DNA of 64,000 nt from Legionella bononiensis (GTDB taxonomy: Bacteria > Pseudomonadota > Gammaproteobacteria > Legionellales > Legionellaceae), in assembly GCF_016786215.1 (NCBI RefSeq), contig NZ_JADOBG010000017.1, forward strand, positions 1 to 64,000. The letters run 5' to 3'. Of this stretch, positions 27,620 to 37,004 are shown piece by piece; the stretch's first letter is position 1; each line of letters opens with the position of its first letter. The translations under genes and the position numbers were made by a program. The notes under the pieces were generated by a model that saw nothing but the letters and a program-made list of their open reading frames with translations, was not told the DNA's origin and searched no databases.

Positions 27620-30178
27620 TTAAAGGATCATGGTAAGTCCAAGAGTGACGGTATTCTGTTGGCCTGGTTCTCCGGACTGAATTTGAATATTTTTAAATGC
27701 CCCATAATCGTGTTCGTTTTCATATTCCACAAATACACTCAAGCCTGGCATTAATCGGTAATAAGGAGTCAGGGTGTAACGCATTTGGTTGAGCCCTTTT
27801 CCTATGGATGCTGTATTGATCGTTTTGGTTGCGAGAATACCTCTTATGCCCGTTTTAAAAAATAAATTATTGGTAATTTGAAAGTCACGATCGAATTCAA
27901 GATCGAATTTTGCACTCTCTTTATAGTAATAAGTCCTTAAATTGGTTTCAATAAAATAATTCATTAAGCCTTCAAGGCCAAATCCTAATTGCCAATAAGG
28001 CTTTGTAGCCGGTCGGTAAAAATAATTCACTCCGCCTTTAATAGCCCAGAATTGATCAATGAGATGCCAATAAAATACATCCAGATCGGCGTTTTCCACA
28101 CTGCCTTTATAGATCTCTGCATCATTTGTAAATAATTGAAGTTTATTATAGTCATGGCCATATAATCCCTTAAAAGTAATTCTCTGTGCGTTATGAAAGG
28201 GATCGGCCCCCACATCAATGAACTGAGCCGCAAAAAAGCCCATAGGATGTGCCATAGGATGAAGAACCAGGGACTTATCCAGCGGTCTTGCTTCATCTAC
28301 CCTGACTATAGGTCGGTTGATAAACGCCGTTTGCTTGATTTGATTTTCCGGTTTCGTTGTATCATTAACCAGCTGAATCAGAGAGGAGTACTGAAAAACA
28401 CGAGACATTCCTGACATCATATGATAAATCAAATGACAGTGAAAAAACCATTGACCACTGGCATCTGTATCAACATCGGCTGTTACCATACCGCTTGGCG
28501 GTATATCAATAGTATGCAATAAAGGATCATACTTGCCATTGCCATTACGAACTATAAACCAGTGTCCATGAATATGCATGGGATGGTGCATCATGGAGTT
28601 ATTGGTAAAAATCATTCGATACCGTTTACCAGGCTTTAGTATTATTGGGTTGGTTTTATATTCGGGAACGCCATTGATAAACCAGATGTAACGTTCCATA
28701 TATCCATTTAAATCCATTTTTATTGTTTCTTCGATAGGGATATCAGGATCATTAGTAACCACTAATCCTGCCAGGTTCTGGTATTTGGTTCCCATGGTCT
28801 GCATCTTGGACTTTGTATTTTGGGAGTTAGCGTCGGGCATACTCTGGTGTGTTGTTTTGGTTTTATCCATAGGCATGGAGTGATCCATAGGCATGGAGTG
28901 ATCCATAGGCATGGAGTGGTTCATAGGCATGGAGTGATCCATAGGCATGGAGTGGTTCATAGGCATGGAGTGATCCATAGGCATGGAGTGATCCATAGGC
29001 ATGGAGTGATCCATAGGCATGGAGTGATCCATAGGCTTGGAATGATCCATAGGCTTGGAATGATCCATAGACGTGGAGTGATCCATAGACATGGAGTGAT
29101 TCATGCCGGACATCATTGCTCTACTGACTGGTAACGGAGTTGGGAAAGGGGAAACTTGGGTGTAGTGTACTGATTGATTAGGAGATGTAATTAATGCCCC
29201 ATATGCTGCCCCTAGGGTATCCGAAGATTCAGCATAAATAATATAAGGTTTGTTCTCTTTTATTTTGACTAGCACATCATAAGTTTCTCCAGGAGCTACA
29301 GTAAAGTCCTGAACTGAATAAGGCTTTACATCATTTCCATCCACATGGATAACCTGTGGTGTAGTATCCGGTATTTTGATGTGAAAGATGGTGCTGCCCG
29401 CTGCGCCTATAAAACGTAATCGTACCCAATCTCCTTTTTGGACTAATCCTGTCCATGGGGTGTTTTTGGTTTGACCATTCAATAAAAAAACATCATAGGC
29501 AACGTCACTAAAATCATAGATACTCATACGCATATGTTGCATCATAATGTAATCGTCCAATACATTTTTACGTTCTTCGGATGATGCTTTTTTATAGTCA
29601 TGAATGAAATGCATGAGAGAGGGTTGAAGTGGAAATTTGGGTGAATAGTAATCCCCTGTTTTTTTAAGATTGGCATAGACTTGATTGGGATTGGTATTAA
29701 TCCAATCGGAGAGAACCATGACAAAATCTTTGGTGTATTTATGGGGGGAGGGTTTAATCGGGTCAATGATTAATGCGCCATAGATTCCCTGTTGTTCCTG
29801 AAAACCTGCATGAGCATGATACCAATAAGTGCCTGATTGCTCTACAGTAAATCGATATTGGAAATGGTGGCCAGGAGGTATGCCTCTTTGACTAATACCA
29901 AGGACTCCATCCATTTGCCATGGAACTAATAAGCCATGCCAATGCAGGGCAGTTTCTTCTTTGAGATGATTATATACATTGATAACCACCTGATCCCCTT
30001 GTTTAAAATGCAAGGTTGGCGCAGGAATTTGATCATTAATAGCTAAAGCAGTTTTGTTTTTACCGGCGAACTGTACTGTTTTATAATCTATTGAGAAATT
30101 TACGATACGAACAGTTGCGTTAAGATTAGGTATGCTCATTAATAATAGAACGATAATCTTAAATAACATTCGAAACAA
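27620..30178 (-). CDS. CopA-CopB fusion: multicopper oxidase with outer-membrane barrel domain
   Basis: An 852-residue copper-resistance protein. After a signal peptide (to about residue 22) comes a CopA-type multicopper oxidase with all copper motifs: ALHWHG, YWYHAHAG, HPMHIHGHWF and FFHCHLIYHM. Between the cupredoxin domains lies a run of about 13 M(D/N)HSxP hexapeptides that should bind Cu(I)/Cu(II). Residues from about 640 to 852 match CopB: RITFKGLYGHDYNKLQLF, YRPATKPYWQLGFGLEG and a closing aromatic beta-strand. CopA and CopB are normally separate genes. TTG 30178 has GGGGAA at good spacing; ATG 30169 in frame is the alternative. Confidence 0.9.
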   Translation of the reverse strand: MFRMLFKIIVLLLMSIPNLNATVRIVNFSIDYKTVQFAGKNKTALAINDQIPAPTLHFKQGDQVVINVYNHLKEETALHWHGLLVPWQMDGVLGISQRGIPPGHHFQYRFTVEQSGTYWYHAHAGFQEQQGIYGALIIDPIKPSPHKYTKDFVMVLSDWINTNPNQVYANLKKTGDYYSPKFPLQPSLMHFIHDYKKASSEERKNVLDDYIMMQHMRMSIYDFSDVAYDVFLLNGQTKNTPWTGLVQKGDWVRLRFIGAAGSTIFHIKIPDTTPQVIHVDGNDVKPYSVQDFTVAPGETYDVLVKIKENKPYIIYAESSDTLGAAYGALITSPNQSVHYTQVSPFPTPLPVSRAMMSGMNHSMSMDHSTSMDHSKPMDHSKPMDHSMPMDHSMPMDHSMPMDHSMPMNHSMPMDHSMPMNHSMPMDHSMPMDHSMPMDKTKTTHQSMPDANSQNTKSKMQTMGTKYQNLAGLVVTNDPDIPIEETIKMDLNGYMERYIWFINGVPEYKTNPIILKPGKRYRMIFTNNSMMHHPMHIHGHWFIVRNGNGKYDPLLHTIDIPPSGMVTADVDTDASGQWFFHCHLIYHMMSGMSRVFQYSSLIQLVNDTTKPENQIKQTAFINRPIVRVDEARPLDKSLVLHPMAHPMGFFAAQFIDVGADPFHNAQRITFKGLYGHDYNKLQLFTNDAEIYKGSVENADLDVFYWHLIDQFWAIKGGVNYFYRPATKPYWQLGFGLEGLMNYFIETNLRTYYYKESAKFDLEFDRDFQITNNLFFKTGIRGILATKTINTASIGKGLNQMRYTLTPYYRLMPGLSVFVEYENEHDYGAFKNIQIQSGEPGQQNTVTLGLTMIL
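28866..29105 (-). repeat. 18-bp in-frame repeat encoding the Met/His copper-binding tract
   Basis: About 13 tandem 18-bp units encode hexapeptides such as MDHSMP, MNHSMP, MDHSKP and MDHSTS. The central units are nearly identical at the DNA level, so copy number may vary between strains by slippage. The unit is a multiple of three, so changes keep the frame. The opposite strand is open through the repeat (28820-29134) but that frame is an artefact. Confidence 0.92.
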
Positions 30179-30333
30179 AGAGTTCCCCAGTTAACTTGAA
30201 TAGCTGAGAATAAGGTTAACTTATTGCGAATTGGCTGTCACTGAAAACTATCCAATACCGTAGCGTTTATATTTATCATATGACAGGCAAAATATAATCT
30301 CACGGGCTGGAAATAGGGCCGAATATACCGATT

Positions 30334-30415
30334 GTAGCCCGTATTAGGCGCAGCCGTAATACGGGGTTGATGATGCACCGATCCCCGTATTACGGCTGCG
30401 CCTAATACGGGCTAC
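30334..30415. repeat. Second inverted pair of the 33-bp palindromic repeat
   Basis: Copies at 30334-30366 and 30383-30415 match the pair at 27475-27580, again in opposite orientation. Together the two pairs bracket the copper oxidase gene. The last copy supplies the stop codon (TAG, 30412-30414 on the minus strand) of the 967-residue gene. Confidence 0.92.
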
Positions 30416-33315
30416 ATCGTATACTTAATGGACAATTGATCGTTCGTAGTGATTTTAATGGAACCTTGCTGATTAAAGAAACCGCTAGGCGCAGTGGATT
30501 TATGATCAGAAAGTTGTATTTGTTCCGGTAGAGTATTCATCAGGTAGATGAGTGCTTCATTGGAGTCCAGATGTTTAATCCATTCTTTGGAGTTGCCTCG
30601 ATTATTGATGTGGTTCAGTATGAGATCAAAGAGTTTATTACAGGACGAATTATTTTTAAGTTTGCAACAATGTCTTTCAGCGAAGCGATGTAATTCACCG
30701 AACGTATTAAGTAGAAACTCCATTTGTTGTTCTGTATTTTCTGTATTGTCGCTTGGTTTATTCAATTCTTTGATGCATTTAATAATGCGTAATTGGGTTT
30801 TATAAACTTGAAGGGTGACATTGTATTTATAACAATCCAGAATTCGAGTCGCTGTTAATGCTTTATTTGTACGCGATTGATGTAAGAAGGCACTGGTATT
30901 TTCACAGTACTGGGAAATCATTTTGGAAAATTGCTTGGTTCCTTGAGGGTTCAATTCTTGTTCTGAGCTGCCATAGGCGAATATTTTAGCAGGACGAACA
31001 CCTGGATTTTGTAAAAACTCATCAAGGTAATAATCTAAAATATCGATTAATTTGAAGTTATAGGAGTTATAGGCTACGTCCAGAGTGATAGCCTGGGTAA
31101 TATTTTCCAATTCAAGGTCTGTAACTATAAACTGGTCGCTGTTTTTGTACGTCTTGGAATTTTGGACTTCTTTATTCAATAAGAAGCGTTGATTGGCAAG
31201 GTCATCAAAAATGACCTCAGTATCCTGATTAAATCGATTTTTAATAAATCGTTTTATTTTCAATTTTATCTCTGTATTCACTTCTTTATTTTCAGCCAGG
31301 GAAAGCGTAGACAGCTGTTTTAATAAAAGCATTCGATAGAGGATAAACTCATCTTTGACTCTGGCGGATTGTTGTAAGGGATCAAGACCTAACCCAGGTG
31401 ATATTTTATTGCATAAGGACAGTAAGAACGCATAGGAATTATTGAGATAAGCGTCTATGTTATCGGCAGTTACTGATACCCCATAATCTCCGCGGGAAAT
31501 TCCTAACATTTGGCGATATTCCGGATCTCCTAAAAAGATAAGCTCGGAAGTGTAACGTGGCTCGTATTTTTTAAATAAATTAAGGGCGGTCGAACATAAA
31601 TAATTATAAGGATTAGCGTTATCGTTATTGTTTGAATTTATTGGAGCAAATCGCTTGATATGGTCAAAATCCGATTCATTGCCTCCTAATCCACCTTTGG
31701 ACACAGGGGCACAATAAAAATCAAGTAATTTGGGAGGAGTATAGTGAGAGCAACTAATTACCTCCAATACCTGCTCTTTAATTTTTTGAATTAATTCAAA
31801 TTCTTTTATCACATCAGCATGCTGGGTTTTGCTTAAATACAATTGAGTTCCGGCAATCCAGTGATTTAATAAATTGGATTTTTTCTTATTGATCGAGTTA
31901 ATCAGATGTTCCGTTTGTTTTTTACTTTGAATAATCAGATCTTTGTATTCATGCCCCAGATCTATTTCCACGGCTTTACTGTGTCGGTAACGTGATGCAT
32001 ACTCCCTTAACCAGCCTGAAACTGAACCTCTTGCTACTTTATCGCCCTCAAAGGCGTAGAGAAATTTTTGATTGATGTGTTTGAAGTCGCGAGTATTTTC
32101 AATATCTTCCGATGAGGTTTCCTTACTTTGAATCAATTCTTTTTTTAAACGCAGATATTCATTATTGATCATGGTTATCGCATGCTGAATCTGATTCCTG
32201 TTCTCTGTATTCCGTTTGTACGTAATGAAATCGATATTATTAATAAGAAAATATGCCCCCATACTGGCAAGAAGAAACCCTACTGAAGTAATGGAGCCGA
32301 TACTCCATAAAAATGCTGCCCCAAGAGTTAGCGTGACGGTTACTGCGAGAACAGTAGCTACAATAAGACCAGTTATTAGAGAGAAAACCAGAGCATGTTT
32401 TGCTAAAAAACCCGGCTGATTCATTTGTTCAAGTAAAAAATCTCGAGAGATGAGCATGAATTTTAATTGAATTTCTTGTGTAAAAGCCTGTCTGACCTTA
32501 TCTGATTCGGATAATTGATTGATCCATTTAATAAATGGGGATTGAAGCTCTGATTGTATTTCAATGTCATGAACCTGATACAGCGATTGAAAACCATTGT
32601 TAAAAATTTTGCTTAATTCTCGAGCAAAATACAGTTCTATCGCAAAGTTAATTGTATCGGGTGATTTATCCTTAAGTCGTGCTCTTCTGATAAATTCAGT
32701 ACGTACATCGGGTTCAATGGCTGTTCGACTTATTTTTCCCAGAAGTAACATTTCTCTGAAATGAAAGAGTTTAATGAGTTCAACTGAAATTTGTTTGCAT
32801 TCGTATTTAATTAATTCAGATAATTCCTTTTGTTTGTCCAGAGTACTGGCAAATTGTTTTTGAGTATCCTCCTGGTTGCCGCTAAATTGGGTTTTGAAGT
32901 AATCGTATAAAACTTCGGTAATGGAATTTCCCAGAGTTACAGAAAACAGTTCAGCCGTAACCGAATTAAACAGTGTGTAGTCGCTTCTTTCAAAACTTAA
33001 ATCAGAGACAAAATTCCTGAGTTGTTCAGGAATGAGTAGCTTGGCTTTATTGATATAATACCAGAACCCTGAAGCTTCACTGGTTAAGGATGCTGTTGTC
33101 GATGGGACCTGTTTATGGATTAGGGTATCTAGATAATGTTCGGCTAATAAACGTGTATCACCAATCAGTTCAATCCATGAATATATTTTTTCAGGATACT
33201 CTGATTGCTCTAAATACACACCGTAATGCGTGAGCATCTGATTGTGTAATTGTTGTTGATAATTGCGCTGAATCGCTTTAATTATGCTGAGTTCTCTGGA
33301 ATCCAAATCTGTCAT
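30412..33315 (-). CDS. Large protein with a central membrane hairpin, effector candidate
   Basis: A 967-residue protein with no signal peptide and one central hydrophobic region (about residues 303-362) forming two membrane helices separated by a short turn. Long, charged, helical parts flank it, with coiled-coil-like stretches around 370-410 and 450-480. This layout, soluble ends around a membrane hairpin, is common among Dot/Icm effectors that sit in vacuole membranes. I recognise no enzyme motif. AGGAG precedes the ATG at good spacing. The C-terminal two residues and stop are formed by, or abut, a 33-bp repeat. Confidence 0.65.
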   Translation of the reverse strand: MTDLDSRELSIIKAIQRNYQQQLHNQMLTHYGVYLEQSEYPEKIYSWIELIGDTRLLAEHYLDTLIHKQVPSTTASLTSEASGFWYYINKAKLLIPEQLRNFVSDLSFERSDYTLFNSVTAELFSVTLGNSITEVLYDYFKTQFSGNQEDTQKQFASTLDKQKELSELIKYECKQISVELIKLFHFREMLLLGKISRTAIEPDVRTEFIRRARLKDKSPDTINFAIELYFARELSKIFNNGFQSLYQVHDIEIQSELQSPFIKWINQLSESDKVRQAFTQEIQLKFMLISRDFLLEQMNQPGFLAKHALVFSLITGLIVATVLAVTVTLTLGAAFLWSIGSITSVGFLLASMGAYFLINNIDFITYKRNTENRNQIQHAITMINNEYLRLKKELIQSKETSSEDIENTRDFKHINQKFLYAFEGDKVARGSVSGWLREYASRYRHSKAVEIDLGHEYKDLIIQSKKQTEHLINSINKKKSNLLNHWIAGTQLYLSKTQHADVIKEFELIQKIKEQVLEVISCSHYTPPKLLDFYCAPVSKGGLGGNESDFDHIKRFAPINSNNNDNANPYNYLCSTALNLFKKYEPRYTSELIFLGDPEYRQMLGISRGDYGVSVTADNIDAYLNNSYAFLLSLCNKISPGLGLDPLQQSARVKDEFILYRMLLLKQLSTLSLAENKEVNTEIKLKIKRFIKNRFNQDTEVIFDDLANQRFLLNKEVQNSKTYKNSDQFIVTDLELENITQAITLDVAYNSYNFKLIDILDYYLDEFLQNPGVRPAKIFAYGSSEQELNPQGTKQFSKMISQYCENTSAFLHQSRTNKALTATRILDCYKYNVTLQVYKTQLRIIKCIKELNKPSDNTENTEQQMEFLLNTFGELHRFAERHCCKLKNNSSCNKLFDLILNHINNRGNSKEWIKHLDSNEALIYLMNTLPEQIQLSDHKSTAPSGFFNQQGSIKITTNDQLSIKYTM

Positions 33316-33474
33316 AGTGTGCTCCTGTATCGAGTTCTTACATACAGCGTTTTAATTGGATCTCTTTTGAAACGGCCAGGGAAGAGTTTTTAGATTGATG
33401 TATCGGTACGATTCATTAATAGGGTCTGTTGAGAATTCACTAGTTCAATTACCCACAAATGTCTACGTACCTCG

Positions 33475-33629
33475 GCTTGTCCGCGGTATCCAGTGTACTT
33501 CTGGATGGCGCGGGCAAGCACTGAGTGCTCCTCCTTTTTTATACGTCATCCTTGCGAAAGCGGGGATCCATGCGAGAATGTGGCATTGTACTAATGTTTA
33601 GGATGGATCCCTGCTTTCGGGAGGATGAC
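33475..33629. repeat. Two intergenic palindromes
   Basis: In the 388-bp gap 33316-33703, GCTTGTCCGCGGTATCCAG (33475-33493) pairs with an arm ending GCGCGGGCAAGC at 33519. A second, longer palindrome runs 33545-33629: GTCATCCTTGCGAAAGCGGG pairs with an arm ending GGGAGGATGAC, about 27 bp with a few mismatches around a 28-base loop. Both look like non-autonomous intergenic repeat elements. A small GTGCGG/CCGCAC stem (33642-33669) near the end of upp may be its terminator. Confidence 0.8.
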
Positions 33630-33703
33630 AACCTTATATAAGTGCGGATTTATTGAGGACAAGCCGCACCACGTAAGGATTCTAGAGCACTTGTCAACAG
33701 CTC

Positions 33704-34348
33704 CTAGTCGGAAAGCTTGGTTCCATACAGCCTGTCACCGGCATCACCTAAACCAGGTACTATATATCCTTTTTCATTTAATTGTTTATCTATAGATGCT
33801 GTAAATACAGGAACATCAGGGTGTTCCTCATGGAATGACGATATTCCCTCTGGTGAAGCAAGTAAACAAAGGAATTTTATGGATTTTGGATTTATGGCCT
33901 TTATTTCTCGAACTGCTGCAATAGCAGAATTACCAGTGGCGAGCATGGGGTCTACGATAATGACGTCACGATCTTGAGTATGTTCCGGAAGTTTAAAATA
34001 ATATTCTATGGGTTCAAGTGTTTTAGGGTCTCTATAGAGGCCGATATGGCCAATTCTGGCTGTGGGAACAAGTTGTAACATACCATCAAGTAGTCCATTC
34101 CCTGCGCGCAATATGGAAACAAAAACCATTTTTTTCCCTTTTAAAACAGGGGATTGCATTGTAGCCAGTGGCGTTTCGATTTCTTCATATTCTACTTCCA
34201 GATCACGAGTTACTTCGTAAGCCAGAAGCATACTGATTTCATGCATTAGAGTGCGAAATTTGACAGTACTGGTCTCCATTTTTCGCATAATCGTGAGTTT
34301 GTGTTGAACCAACGGGTGATTTATTACAACTACTTGTTTTGTGTTCAT
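33704..34348 (-). CDS. upp: Uracil phosphoribosyltransferase
   Basis: A 214-residue cytoplasmic enzyme that joins uracil to PRPP to make UMP. The PRPP loop [11 protein letters not shown] lies near residue 131 and the uracil-binding C-terminus reads [31 protein letters not shown] near 76 is also typical. It is the last gene of a minus-strand operon with URC1 and URC4, 12 bp after URC4. That context suggests the UMP feeds the URC catabolic route as well as salvage. AAGGAA precedes the ATG. Confidence 0.97.
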   Translation of the reverse strand: MNTKQVVVINHPLVQHKLTIMRKMETSTVKFRTLMHEISMLLAYEVTRDLEVEYEEIETPLATMQSPVLKGKKMVFVSILRAGNGLLDGMLQLVPTARIGHIGLYRDPKTLEPIEYYFKLPEHTQDRDVIIVDPMLATGNSAIAAVREIKAINPKSIKFLCLLASPEGISSFHEEHPDVPVFTASIDKQLNEKGYIVPGLGDAGDRLYGTKLSD

Positions 34349-34360
34349 TAATATTCCTTG

Positions 34361-35602
34361 TTAAAAAACGGTGCCATCACTGATGATTTGTATGGGGGGG
34401 GCTCCATGAATGCGTTTTTCTTTAGCAATACGTCGACCCGCTTCCCATGTCCCTCCCTGAAGAATTTTTGCCAGGGGTAGAGAATGTACATCTTGATGCA
34501 ATTGCTTTCTGATAAGGTCGGCCAATTCATCCAACAGAGCTACAGTTAGAGCCCTCCATTCGACTATTGCTTCTGACCCCGGATCTTGTGGTTTGATTAA
34601 TAACTCTTTATTTTTAACATGCAGAAGTTCAGAATCAATGAGTAATCCCCCATTTCTGTACTCAGGTAAACCTGTAAGTTGATCTAAATCAGTAACTTCA
34701 ACACCGATTGCTTCCAGCGGTTCGATCAAAGAGTAGGTTAACCATTGAGATAATTTATGAAATGGCACGTATTCAGAGCCGGGTTTATTTGACTTTAATG
34801 CTTTATGGGTCCAAACATCGCCCAGGGAAATACCATGGAACGATAATCTGATGGGCCACACATCATTGAAGGCATTTAAGACCGCTTGAAATAGTGTTGG
34901 TGCAGGAAGGGTCTGTGCAGTTTTTAGTGAGATAACATACTCATAAAAATCGCCAAGCCTGCCATTTTTATCAAAATATCTGGGGTTTTTTTTCAATAGT
35001 TTTCCCAGTCTATTGAGTAATGCTACTCTACCTGATACGCCCTCAAGTGGATTCGTTGCTGAAACTTGAAAACAATCGAGCAAATTCTTTTCTTCAAAGG
35101 CTATTAAACGGTCTGCGTCTACGCGATAGGGTGTTTCCGGATTATTGCTGAGCACGCCACTTTGATACAAAGCTAAACTCGCCAGCGCAAGACCTTCTGA
35201 ACGTGCGTATTCTTCACCAGTCAATTTATCTTTATAACGCCATAATGAACCAGCACCAGCATCCAGAAAGACACTGATAATGACCAGTTCAAAAAGTATT
35301 TTGCCCTGTTCATCTGAAGACATATGGCTTAAATTGTTATGCAACGTCTTAACTCGATCTATGCCTCCTGCCTCAAAATGACGCCATCTGCTGTGATAGG
35401 GCACCTTAAGATCAGGGTAATTCTGCATAATGACATCAATAATGTAAGACGCAGTGGGCATCATTTTTTCAGGATTTACAGCAAAAAAGTCCAATTGATC
35501 CTGTTTTGCCAAAGCTAACAATCGATGAGCCTGACTGCGAATGGTTGCCGGATCTTTCAGTGTTTGCAGAATTTTATATATTTGTTGTTCTTCGTTATTC
35601 AT
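34361..35602 (-). CDS. URC4 / DUF1688 uracil-catabolism protein
   Basis: A 413-residue protein of the DUF1688 family, called URC4 in the yeast uracil catabolic pathway. Recognisable parts are YHSRWRHFEAGG near residue 80, SVFLDAGAGSLWRY near 110 and the C-terminal GGTWEAGRRIAKE. Its exact reaction in the pathway is not settled. It overlaps the end of the URC1 gene by 8 bases and is followed closely by upp. No membrane segment or signal is seen. Confidence 0.9.
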   Translation of the reverse strand: MNNEEQQIYKILQTLKDPATIRSQAHRLLALAKQDQLDFFAVNPEKMMPTASYIIDVIMQNYPDLKVPYHSRWRHFEAGGIDRVKTLHNNLSHMSSDEQGKILFELVIISVFLDAGAGSLWRYKDKLTGEEYARSEGLALASLALYQSGVLSNNPETPYRVDADRLIAFEEKNLLDCFQVSATNPLEGVSGRVALLNRLGKLLKKNPRYFDKNGRLGDFYEYVISLKTAQTLPAPTLFQAVLNAFNDVWPIRLSFHGISLGDVWTHKALKSNKPGSEYVPFHKLSQWLTYSLIEPLEAIGVEVTDLDQLTGLPEYRNGGLLIDSELLHVKNKELLIKPQDPGSEAIVEWRALTVALLDELADLIRKQLHQDVHSLPLAKILQGGTWEAGRRIAKEKRIHGAPPIQIISDGTVF

Positions 35603-36863
35603 GAAGACCGCGCCCCTTAGGAAGAGCTAATTCATTAATATCAATGATGCCATCCGGTGAGTAATAGCCAGCAGCTCTTTTTGCATCCATTTCAACATTG
35701 GCATCTGGTGGTATGAGATCATTGGGTATTTTAACTCGTTCAACAATTTCTATTCCCGCCTTTTGTAAGGCTTCATACTTCATATTGGACATGGAAACAA
35801 AACGGTGTATTTTGGTGATTCCCAACCAGTGAATTATATCAGACATTAATTCCTGAAAACGCATATCCTGTGCACCTGCTACGCATTCAGTTCGTTCAAA
35901 ATATTTAGCAGCCGTATCTCCACCTTTTTGCCTTTTGCGTGCGTTATAGACCAGAAACTTGGTGACTTCACCTAATGCTCTTCCTTCCTTGCGATTATAC
36001 ACAATGAGTCCCGCACCACCTCGTTGGGCTGATTCGATGCATAATTCGATTCCATGGGCCAGATAAGGTCGGCAGGTACAGATGTCTGATCCGAATACAT
36101 CTGAGCCGTTACACTCGTCATGAATTCGGCAGGTTAATTCAATTTTGGGATCATGTATGGTGGTTACATCTCCAAAAAAATAAGCAGTTAAACCGCCAAT
36201 TGGGGGCAGGAAGACATCCAGATCACTACGCGTGATTAATTCTGGGAACATACCTGCAGTTTGTTCAAATAAAGTTCGGCGTAATAAGGATTCTGAAATC
36301 TGGAAGCGTTCGGCAATTCCAGGTAAATACCACACTGGTTCTATAGCTGCTTTAGTTACCACTACATCGCCTGATTCACTTAAAATTTTTCCATCGGGTT
36401 TAAGTCGGCCTTTTTGAATTGCGGTATGTAATTCCGGGATATTGATGTGGGCTTTGGTAACTGCAATAGTAGGTCTGATGTCGTAACCTGCTTTAATTTC
36501 ATCTTCAAAAACAGTAGCTACCATATGACCCCACGGGTCAAGAGAGATTATTTTTCCAGGCTCACTCCATTGTTTATGAGGTCCTATTGCTACTGGTGGA
36601 GTCGTATCGGTTAGGTCCGGTACATGTTCCGGATCGAGTACACCAGCAGCTACAGCAAGCGCTCTGTAAACAGAATAAGATCCTGAATGAGTTCCTATAA
36701 CGTTTCTGTTTTTGATGTTAGTCAATGATGCTACAACGGGTCCTCTTTCTTTAGGATTTGCTTCACCCCATTTGATTTTTAATGGTGCAGCAGTATGTCC
36801 AGAAGGGTGTGACGATAAAACGATATGACCTTTGGTTTTTTTCTTAATCTCTTCGGGTATCAT
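35595..36863 (-). CDS. URC1-type GTP cyclohydrolase II homologue
   Basis: A 422-residue protein whose second half resembles GTP cyclohydrolase II (RibA). The zinc cysteines are in ECNGSDVFGSDICTC (near residue 250), followed by a RibA-like GLIVYNRKEGRALGE. An extra N-terminal half of about 200 residues and the pairing with DUF1688 and upp identify it as URC1, which opens a uracil-derived ring in the URC pathway, rather than as a riboflavin enzyme. AAGGAA precedes the ATG. It is the first gene of the operon; the gap upstream holds a MITE-like element. Confidence 0.88.
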   Translation of the reverse strand: MIPEEIKKKTKGHIVLSSHPSGHTAAPLKIKWGEANPKERGPVVASLTNIKNRNVIGTHSGSYSVYRALAVAAGVLDPEHVPDLTDTTPPVAIGPHKQWSEPGKIISLDPWGHMVATVFEDEIKAGYDIRPTIAVTKAHINIPELHTAIQKGRLKPDGKILSESGDVVVTKAAIEPVWYLPGIAERFQISESLLRRTLFEQTAGMFPELITRSDLDVFLPPIGGLTAYFFGDVTTIHDPKIELTCRIHDECNGSDVFGSDICTCRPYLAHGIELCIESAQRGGAGLIVYNRKEGRALGEVTKFLVYNARKRQKGGDTAAKYFERTECVAGAQDMRFQELMSDIIHWLGITKIHRFVSMSNMKYEALQKAGIEIVERVKIPNDLIPPDANVEMDAKRAAGYYSPDGIIDINELALPKGRGLHE

Positions 36864-37004
36864 GGTACTAATTCCTTTAGTTTTAACCTGAATTCGGCAA
36901 TTAAACCAGTACGAGACACTACATTCATGCCCCTTCTTACGATTTAATTGCCTGCTTCAGGTTCAATGAACTGAGAAAAGGCAGATTCCTGGTTCAGTAA
37001 CACA

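Noticed and set aside
28866-29105. Possible CRISPR-like array
   Set aside because: The 18-bp units are contiguous with no spacers and encode an in-frame Met/His tract.
28820-29134. Plus-strand open frame of 104 codons opposite the copper tract
   Set aside because: It is the antisense of the 18-bp coding repeat; the minus-strand oxidase is clearly real.
35595-36863. Riboflavin biosynthesis GTP cyclohydrolase II (ribA)
   Set aside because: The extra N-terminal half and the URC4-upp context fit URC1; no riboflavin gene is nearby.
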